Source: Gammaproteobacteria bacterium
Lineage (GTDB): Bacteria > Pseudomonadota > Gammaproteobacteria > Steroidobacterales > Steroidobacteraceae
Assembly (NCBI GenBank): GCA_005878835.1
Contig: VBMV01000066.1
Span: 1-55,635 of the forward strand
Direction: 5' to 3'
DNA: 55,635 nucleotides
The translations under genes and the position numbers were made by a program. Positions 50,062-55,635 of this stretch are shown here, one piece after another (position 1 is the first letter of the stretch; every line of letters starts with the position of its first letter). Under the pieces are notes generated by a model. The model saw only the letters and a program-made list of their open reading frames with translations, did no database searches and was not told the origin of the DNA.

Positions 50062-51123
50062 TCAGGTCCAGCCCGGCGCGGGCGCCGTGAGACCTGTGGT
50101 CTCCGGCAGGTCGAACATGCGGTTCATCCATTGCACCGCGCCGCCGGCGGCCCCCTTGTTGAGATTGTCGATGGCGCACAGGACCGCCACCGTGCCGCCC
50201 GCGACCGCCCCCGACAGGTGCGCGTAGTTGCTGCCCGCCACGTCCTTGATGCGCGGCGCCTGGCTCTCGACCCGCACGAAGGGTGCGAGCGCGTAGAACT
50301 CGCGCAGCGCCGCCAGCAGTCCCGCACTGTCGAGCGCGCGGGCGAGCTGCGCCTGCACCGTCACGTGTATGCCGCGCGCGAACGGCCCGGAATGCGGCAC
50401 GAAGGCAAAGTGCGCCTCCACCCCGCAGGCCGCGCGCGCGCACGCCGTCACTTCCGGCACGTGCCGGTGCTTGAGCGCGCCGTAACTGTACAGGTCCGCG
50501 TGCCGCAGCGGATGGTGCGTGCCTTCCACGGGTTTGCGCCCCGAGCCGGTGCTGCCGGTGACGCCGCTCACGAACAGCGTCGGCGCAATGAGGCGCGCGG
50601 CGAGCAGCGGCACGCTCGCGAGCAGGATCGCGGTGGCGAAGCAGCCGGGATGGCCGACGTGCGCGGTCGGCAGCTCGCGCAGGTGCTCGGGCAGTGCACA
50701 GCTGAATTGCGCCAGGCGCGCGGGAGCCGCGTGCGGCTGCCGGTAGACCGCGGCGTAGGCCTGCGGCGTTGCATAGCGGAAATCCGCCGAGATGTCGACT
50801 ATGCGCGGCTGTGTTCCGGCGCGCTCCGCCGTCCTGAGCAGCGCGTCGATGAGCGCGGCGGAGGCGCCGTGCGGGGCGGCCGAGAACACGGCGGAGGCGC
50901 GCGCCGTACTCACGATCTCCTGCGCCTGGGCCTGCGACGTGAAGCGCTGGTCCGGGTAGGCGCTGCCAAGGTGCGGGAACGCCGCCGCCAGCGGCTCGCC
51001 CGGCTGGCTGTCGGACATCGCCGCCGCGAGCTCGAAGCGCGGATGCGCGGCGATCAGGCGCAGCAGCTCACCGGCCACGTAGCCGGTACCGCCGAGCACC
51101 ACGGCGGGGATACGCTCGCTCAC
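50062..51123 (-). CDS. argC: N-acetyl-gamma-glutamyl-phosphate reductase
   Basis: 353 residues. The NADP loop is VVLGGTGYVAGELLRL at the N-terminus and the catalytic cysteine lies in HVGHPGCFATAILL (~157). GVTGSTGSGRKPVEGTHH is a family hallmark. The GTG at 51123 overlaps the P-loop gene's stop (GTGA), indicating translational coupling. Confidence 0.93.
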   Translation of the reverse strand: MSERIPAVVLGGTGYVAGELLRLIAAHPRFELAAAMSDSQPGEPLAAAFPHLGSAYPDQRFTSQAQAQEIVSTARASAVFSAAPHGASAALIDALLRTAERAGTQPRIVDISADFRYATPQAYAAVYRQPHAAPARLAQFSCALPEHLRELPTAHVGHPGCFATAILLASVPLLAARLIAPTLFVSGVTGSTGSGRKPVEGTHHPLRHADLYSYGALKHRHVPEVTACARAACGVEAHFAFVPHSGPFARGIHVTVQAQLARALDSAGLLAALREFYALAPFVRVESQAPRIKDVAGSNYAHLSGAVAGGTVAVLCAIDNLNKGAAGGAVQWMNRMFDLPETTGLTAPAPGWT

Positions 51124-52196
51124 TGCACCCCCGCCGCGGCGAGTCCGAGCGCCTCGATCACGCGGTCGCCGAGCGCCGCGCCGTTGCCGATGGCGTTGCA
51201 GGCCGGCACCCCCATCTGGGTGGTGATGATGTCGACCCCCACCTGGTTGTCGGTGGCGGGGCCCGTGACCACGCACGGCTCGATGAGGAAGCGCTCGCGC
51301 AGCAGCTTCACGCCGCCCCAGGCCGCGACCGGATCGTTCGCCGACAGGATGACGGCGCTCAGTGCGGTGCGGATATCGGGACACTCGAGGATCGCATCGA
51401 CCCCATAGCCGCCGAGGATGCCGTCGCCGAGCTCGAACACCACCACGTCGGGCTTGCCGGAGGCGAGCTCGCTGAGCATGGTGCGGGTGAGCGCCGGACC
51501 GGTGGTGCGCGTGGTGGTGACGACGCCCAGATCGGTGAAGATCGCGCAGCGGCGCGCGCCCGCGTCCTCCATGGCGAGGATGTCGCGGCGCAGTGAGACG
51601 CCGGTCGCCTTGAAGGCATCCACCGTGAGGCCGCGGTGGCGCATGCGGGTGATGACCGCGCAGGCGGCGGCGGTCTTGCCGGCCTCCATGCAGGTGCCGG
51701 CGAGCGCCACCACCGGCACCCCACGCGTGTCGAGCGCGGCGTGGGCGTCGAGCCTGTTGTGGCCCACACGGGCGGGCACGCCGATGCGCTCGCCCAGATA
51801 GGGGAAGTGGAGCGCGACGCCCAGCACGCGGCACTCGAACGGCTTGCCTTTCTCCGGGTTGATGGAGTCGCACACCCCGAGCACGCCGCCGATGTTGAGC
51901 ATCTGGATGACATCCCCGGGTTGCAGCGCCGCGGGCACGTGGCCGGAGTAGCCGAACAGCGCCTGGCGATGGCCGAGCGCACCGGCGACCACGTCGCCCT
52001 TGCCGAGCTTGGCCATGCGGCCGCTGGTCAGCTCGAGGGTGTTGTAGGTCGACTTGTTGTTGAGGACCTCGACCACGATGACGACGCCTTCCTCGGCGGG
52101 AATATCGGCGGCGATGCGCACCTCGTGCGACAGGCCGCAGGCCTGGGTGACGGAGGCCAGCTTGTCGACCACCACGCTGCGCATGCCGCCGAGCAT
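51120..52196 (-). CDS. SIMIBI-type P-loop protein of unknown function in the arginine operon (DUF1611-like)
   Basis: 358 residues. An N-terminal beta-rich part (~25-130; GDVVAGALGHRQALFGYSGH, PGDVIQMLNIGGVLG) precedes a P-loop domain with GTCMEAGKT (167-175), as in BioD/CobB-like proteins. KATGVSLRRDIL and VFELGDGILGGYGVD follow; the layout recalls DUF1611, some members of which are D-glutamate N-acetyltransferases. It is 2 bases behind argG and overlaps argC, so it is surely co-expressed with arginine synthesis. No function is demonstrated; an acyltransfer, ligase or regulatory role is possible. The start at 52196 has a second ATG at 52184. Confidence 0.8.
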   Translation of the reverse strand: MLGGMRSVVVDKLASVTQACGLSHEVRIAADIPAEEGVVIVVEVLNNKSTYNTLELTSGRMAKLGKGDVVAGALGHRQALFGYSGHVPAALQPGDVIQMLNIGGVLGVCDSINPEKGKPFECRVLGVALHFPYLGERIGVPARVGHNRLDAHAALDTRGVPVVALAGTCMEAGKTAAACAVITRMRHRGLTVDAFKATGVSLRRDILAMEDAGARRCAIFTDLGVVTTTRTTGPALTRTMLSELASGKPDVVVFELGDGILGGYGVDAILECPDIRTALSAVILSANDPVAAWGGVKLLRERFLIEPCVVTGPATDNQVGVDIITTQMGVPACNAIGNGAALGDRVIEALGLAAAGVQ

Positions 52197-52198
52197 GG

Positions 52199-53443
52199 CT
52201 AGCGCTCCTCGGCGAGCGTCGCCGCGCGCTCGCCGGCGCGGGCATGGAACACCCCCGGGAGCGCTGCGATTCGCGAGAACCCGAGCGCATCGCTCGCCGA
52301 CCACTCCCCCGGGGCTTCGCCGTACACACCGCGCGAGGCCGCCATGAGCGAGAACGGCGACTCCACCCCCTCGACGAACACGCTGCCGCTGCGCAGCAGC
52401 AGGTGCACCTCGCCCGTCACCCGCTGCTGGGAGCTCGAGAGCAGCGCCTCGATGTCGCGACACACCGGATCGAGCAGCTGCCCCTCGTGCACCAGATCGC
52501 CGTAGGGCTGCGCGAGCAGCTCCTTGATGCGCTGCTGCCGGCCGGTGAGCACCAGTTTCTCGAGCTCGCGGTGCGCGCTGAGCAGCACCTCCGCCGCCGG
52601 CGCCTCGAACGCCACGCGTCCCTTGGTGCCGATGATGGTGTCGCCCAGGTGGATTCCGCGGCCGATGCCGAACGGTGCCGCGAGAGCCTCGAGCGCTTCG
52701 ATGATCCCGACCGGGGAGCCGGCCCTGCCATCGAGCGCCACCGGGCGGCCGGCCCGAAAGCCGAGCAGGTGACGCTCGGCGGGGCGCGGGCGCGTGAACG
52801 CATCGCGGGTGAGGAGCCAGGCGTCATCGGGGATGCTGCCGGCGGAGGTGAGCGTCTCGCGCCCGCCGATGGTCACGCCCCACAGGCCGCGGTTGACCGA
52901 GTAGCGGGCGGCCGTGGGCGGCACCGGCAGAGCGCGCTGCTGCAGGTACTCGAGCTCGTCCTGGCGCTTGAAGGCCTCATCGCGCACCGGCGCCAGCACC
53001 TTCAGATCCGGGGCGAGGGTGCGCAGCGCCACCTCGAAGCGCACCTGGTCGTTGCCGGCCGCGGTGCAGCCGTGGGCGACGGTGTCGGAGCCGAGCTGGC
53101 GCGCCAGGCGTGCGATGGTCTGCGCCTGCATGACGCGCTCCGCGCCGACGCACAGCGGATACAGCTGCCCGCGCCGCACGTTGCCCATGATGAGGAAGCG
53201 CAGCACCTGCTCGAAGTAGTCGGCGCGGGCCTCCACCTGATGATGCGCCACGGCCCCCAGCGCGCGGGCGCGCTCGGCCAGGGCGCGCGCGGCTTCACCG
53301 TCGATGCCGCCGGTGTCGACGGTGACCGTGATCACCGGGCGGCGCTCATGTTCGATGAGCCACGGCACCAGGAACGAGGTGTCGAGGCCTCCGGAGTAGG
53401 CGAGGACGATGGGGATGCCCGTGCGCGCAGCGGCGTTGGACAT
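52199..53443 (-). CDS. argG: Argininosuccinate synthase
   Basis: 414 residues. The ATP pyrophosphatase loop is AYSGGLDTSFLVPWL (~15-29), with HGCTAAGNDQVRFE (~127) and SVNRGLWG (~190) as substrate-binding blocks. It ligates citrulline and aspartate. It belongs to the short Xanthomonas-like group. The ATG at 53443 follows the argR stop by 2 bases. Confidence 0.94.
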   Translation of the reverse strand: MSNAAARTGIPIVLAYSGGLDTSFLVPWLIEHERRPVITVTVDTGGIDGEAARALAERARALGAVAHHQVEARADYFEQVLRFLIMGNVRRGQLYPLCVGAERVMQAQTIARLARQLGSDTVAHGCTAAGNDQVRFEVALRTLAPDLKVLAPVRDEAFKRQDELEYLQQRALPVPPTAARYSVNRGLWGVTIGGRETLTSAGSIPDDAWLLTRDAFTRPRPAERHLLGFRAGRPVALDGRAGSPVGIIEALEALAAPFGIGRGIHLGDTIIGTKGRVAFEAPAAEVLLSAHRELEKLVLTGRQQRIKELLAQPYGDLVHEGQLLDPVCRDIEALLSSSQQRVTGEVHLLLRSGSVFVEGVESPFSLMAASRGVYGEAPGEWSASDALGFSRIAALPGVFHARAGERAATLAEER

Positions 53444-53445
53444 GA

Positions 53446-53898
53446 TCAGACCCGGAACAGCGCGCGCAGGCGGCCGAGGAGCTGCTGCTGCGCCCGCGCG
53501 TTGGCGGTGGCGATGAATATGGTGTCGTCGCCCGAGAGGGTCCCGGCCACTTCCGGCCACTCGGCCTTGTCGATCGCCACGGCGACGCTCTGCGCGGCGC
53601 CGATGGTGGTGCGCAGCACGGTGATCGACGGGCCGGCGCGCCGCAGCTGGCGCACGAACTGCGTGAGAGCGCCGAAGTCGCCGTTGGCGCGCGTGAGCTC
53701 ATCGGGCGGCAGCACGTAGCGGCCGCTCGCCTTGAGCACCCCCAGGTCGCGCAGGTCGCGGCTGATGGAAGACTGGGTTGCGCCGTGACCTTCCTTCTTC
53801 AGCAGGCGCACCAGATCGGCCTGCTTGCGCACCAGGCCGTCACGCAGCAGGCGCACGATGGCGCCGCGCCGCTGCAGCTGGTGCGCGTCGCTCAGCAC
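53446..53898 (-). CDS. argR: Arginine repressor
   Basis: 150 residues. The N-terminal winged helix has the recognition helix in QSSISRDLRDLGVLK (~42-56) and the C-terminal arginine-binding domain contains TTIGAAQSVAVAID and GTLSGDDTIFIAT. It is the first gene of the operon, preceded by two ARG boxes, so it is autoregulated with the genes it controls. A GTG at 53898 is the start; no strong ribosome-binding site is seen. Confidence 0.92.
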   Translation of the reverse strand: MLSDAHQLQRRGAIVRLLRDGLVRKQADLVRLLKKEGHGATQSSISRDLRDLGVLKASGRYVLPPDELTRANGDFGALTQFVRQLRRAGPSITVLRTTIGAAQSVAVAIDKAEWPEVAGTLSGDDTIFIATANARAQQQLLGRLRALFRV

Positions 53899-53910
53899 CG
53901 GCGCGCGTGC

Positions 53911-53950
53911 AGGCGCATAAACATGCGCACATTCTGCATTTTAATGCATG
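53911..53950 (-). promoter_or_regulatory. Tandem ARG boxes and promoter of the arginine operon
   Basis: Two palindromes share the core GCAT-N4-ATGC: GCGCATAAACATGCGC (53913-53928) and TGCATTTTAATGCA (53935-53948). Their centres are 21 bases apart, the spacing of classical ARG box pairs. On the minus strand TTGACT (53958-53953) with CAGAAT 16 bases on (53936-53931) forms a likely promoter covered by the boxes. Confidence 0.75.
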
Positions 53951-54084
53951 AAAGTCAAGAAGCGCGGGCGCGGCGCGCCCCGGGCTAGAATGGCGCCGCA
54001 CTGGGCTCACGCGCCGCCGTCGCTCTCGGGGCGAGCGGATCGCAGGCTGCCGGCCGCGCAGGGCTGCCGGCGAAGGGGATGATC

Positions 54085-54552
54085 ATGCACTCACCACGTT
54101 GGCGGCGCGCCACCCGCGCCGCAGCCCTGGCCGCCAGCCTCGCGTGCGGCGCGCTGTACGCCCAGACGGTCAACCTGAAGCCGGGCAAGTACGAGCTCGT
54201 GTCGACCTCGCAGGTGACGCTGCCGCCGGCGATGGTGAAGGGGCTGCCACCCGGCTACCTGGAGAGGCTGCAGAAGCCGCGCACGCGCCAGCAATGCATC
54301 GCCGACACCGACCTCGCCAAGCTGAGCAAGCAGCTGTCGGAGGAGCGCAACGACGCGAGCTGCAGGATGACCGCTCACACCGTGACGGGCAAAGAAGTGA
54401 AGTTCGTCATGCAGTGCCAGCGCGCCACCTCGCACTTCGAGGGGACCTTCTCCTCCGACTCGTTCAAGGCGGTCATCAATTCCAAGACCGACCAGGGGCA
54501 GACGATCAGGTCGAGCATGACGGGGCGGCGCGTCGGGGACTGCGCGAAATAG
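54085..54552 (+). CDS. DUF3617 family exported protein
   Basis: 155 residues from the ATG at 54085 (an ATG at 54079 abuts the ribosome-binding site AGGGG). A signal peptide (~1-24, ending GALYAQ) is followed by NLKPGKYELVST, typical of DUF3617, and four cysteines that may form two disulfides (QQCIADTD, ASCRMTA, MQCQRAT, GDCAK). Its function is unknown. Divergent from argR. Confidence 0.82.
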   Translation: MHSPRWRRATRAAALAASLACGALYAQTVNLKPGKYELVSTSQVTLPPAMVKGLPPGYLERLQKPRTRQQCIADTDLAKLSKQLSEERNDASCRMTAHTVTGKEVKFVMQCQRATSHFEGTFSSDSFKAVINSKTDQGQTIRSSMTGRRVGDCAK

Positions 54553-54568
54553 CGCTCAGCCGGCGCCG

Positions 54569-55635
54569 CTACTTCTCTATGGAGTACACCAGGTCGGCGC
54601 CGCGCGCCTGGCCCACCTCGGTCCTGACGGTCCAATGATCACCGAGGGTGTAGCGCAGCTTGAGCGTGTTGAGCTGCTGGGTGAGGCTGATGCCGTAACT
54701 CACGTACAGGCGCGGCGACAGGTAGCGGCCGAGCACCAGTGAGGTCTCGTTGGTGATGTCGGACTCGAGACTCACGTCCTCGATGCCGACGTGCGAGCCG
54801 AGCTGCTGCGCCAGGATCGCGCCGCCCTGCGCCAGCGCCGCAGTGCCCGCGCCGCTGTTGCCGGTGGTGCGGTTCTGCGCCGACTCCAGCGACCCGCCGG
54901 CGAGGATGAGGGACACCACCTGCGACTGCGGCAGCGGCGGATCGGAGAAGAACGTCATGTGCGGCTGCAGCAGCGTGCCGCGGACGTTGACGCCGGCCTT
55001 GACGTCGGGGAATTCCTTGATGGCGCGCAGGTCGATGCCCGGGTCATCGATCGGCCCGCCGGTGAAGATCAGGCGGCCGCGCTGGATGTCGAGCTTGCGC
55101 GCATAGGCGATGTACTTGCCCTCGGCCACCGACAGCTCCCCGGTCGCGCGCGTGATGGCGTCGTAGCCGCTGCGGATGGTGATGCTGCCGGTGAGCCGGC
55201 CGGTGAGTCCCGAGGTGTCGATGTTCACGCGCTCGCCGAGGCCGAGCGTGATGGTGCTCATCGTCTCCAGGCGCTTGGTCGGATCCTCCTCCTCGCTGCC
55301 GACGATCACTTCGTCCGGCGAGGCCCGCACGGCGCCGGCGATGTCCTTGGGCTGGATCTTCGCGTACGGCACCGTGACCTTGCCGGTCACCTCGATCCTG
55401 CGCCCGGCGACGTTGAAGTCCAGATCGGGGGAGGCGTCGATCTGCGCCTCCGGAACGTCCGCGACCCGCAGGTTGGTTCCCTGCAGATGAAACTTCCCGT
55501 ACGGCAGCAGCTCGCGCCATTCGAGGTGGCCGCTGGCCGTGACGCTGCCCGCGCCGGCGTGCGCCCCGCCGTTGAAATCCAGTCCGGTCTCGCTCAGGCG
55601 CGCATCCAGCTGCAGCTGGCGCAGGGCGAGGTTCA
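54569..55635 (-). CDS. tamB: Translocation/assembly module TamB, C-terminal part (5' truncated by window)
   Basis: The frame is open from the window edge to the stop at 54571-54569; about 355 residues are visible. Repeated beta strands (GRRIEVTGKVTVPYAKI, GLTGRLTGSITIRSG, YIAYARKLDIQRGRLIFTGG) and the C-terminal DUF490 segment VVSLILAGGSLESAQN with KLRYTLGDHWTVRTEVG identify TamB, the inner-membrane partner of TamA in outer-membrane assembly and phospholipid transport. It would be followed upstream by tamA, outside this window. Confidence 0.88.
   Translation of the reverse strand, partial: NLALRQLQLDARLSETGLDFNGGAHAGAGSVTASGHLEWRELLPYGKFHLQGTNLRVADVPEAQIDASPDLDFNVAGRRIEVTGKVTVPYAKIQPKDIAGAVRASPDEVIVGSEEEDPTKRLETMSTITLGLGERVNIDTSGLTGRLTGSITIRSGYDAITRATGELSVAEGKYIAYARKLDIQRGRLIFTGGPIDDPGIDLRAIKEFPDVKAGVNVRGTLLQPHMTFFSDPPLPQSQVVSLILAGGSLESAQNRTTGNSGAGTAALAQGGAILAQQLGSHVGIEDVSLESDITNETSLVLGRYLSPRLYVSYGISLTQQLNTLKLRYTLGDHWTVRTEVGQARGADLVYSIEK

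Noticed and set aside
1-55635. CRISPR arrays, insertion sequences and prophage genes
   Set aside because: No regularly spaced repeats, transposase or phage structural motifs were found by reading.

Overview
This 55.6 kb window is chromosomal DNA from a high-GC (about 70% by eye) gammaproteobacterium. Several linkages are typical of that class: dapF-DUF484-xerC-hslVU, fimS/algR-type regulators, ubiK-comM, engB-cytochrome c4-dsbA facing polA, and nagF-nagE. The arginine operon encodes an acetylornithine-type carbamoyltransferase (argF') and short argH/argG forms like those of Xanthomonadales, so I place it near Xanthomonadales, Nevskiales or Steroidobacterales. The species cannot be read from the sequence.

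Layout. 1-4445: 2-oxoacid:ferredoxin oxidoreductase operon (FAD/Fe-S subunit, fused gamma-alpha subunit, beta subunit). 4471-8874: a cupredoxin and beta-barrel pair divergent from a membrane GGDEF/EAL protein. 9197-9699: RNA-binding RRM protein and ribosomal protein bTHX, separated by a terminator. 9771-12013: FabH-like synthase and a 2Fe-2S/FAD reductase. 12107-17156: CoA-binding protein, dapF, DUF484, xerC, hslV, hslU. 17271-22523: a secreted beta-propeller protein, algR/algZ-like two-component genes, a hydroxyacid dehydrogenase and a DUF4124 protein. 22659-26690: amtB with a sigma-54 promoter, ubiK, comM and a cytochrome c5. 26799-28366: tRNA-Arg(CCG) followed by a compact restriction-modification pair, with a 10-bp copy of the tRNA 3' end on the far side. 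28417-35278: dsbA-like, cytochrome c4, engB, a small-RNA candidate, two duplicated outer-membrane proteins with a VapC remnant between them, and polA. 35378-45638: DUF1800/DUF1501 pair, thioesterase, small membrane protein, lptM, a FAH hydrolase and GST-type isomerase overlapping nagF, nagE and an FMN reductase. 45724-53898: argR-argG-(P-loop gene)-argC-argD-argF'-argB-argH, tightly overlapped and headed by tandem ARG boxes. 54085-55635: DUF3617 protein and the 3' part of tamB.

Most genes are housekeeping. The points most worth a second look are the structured minus-strand RNA between engB and polA (the Spot 42/ErsA locus in other gammaproteobacteria), the uncharacterised SIMIBI-type P-loop gene inside the arginine operon, and the restriction-modification module beside the tRNA. 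No CRISPR array, insertion sequence or prophage was seen.
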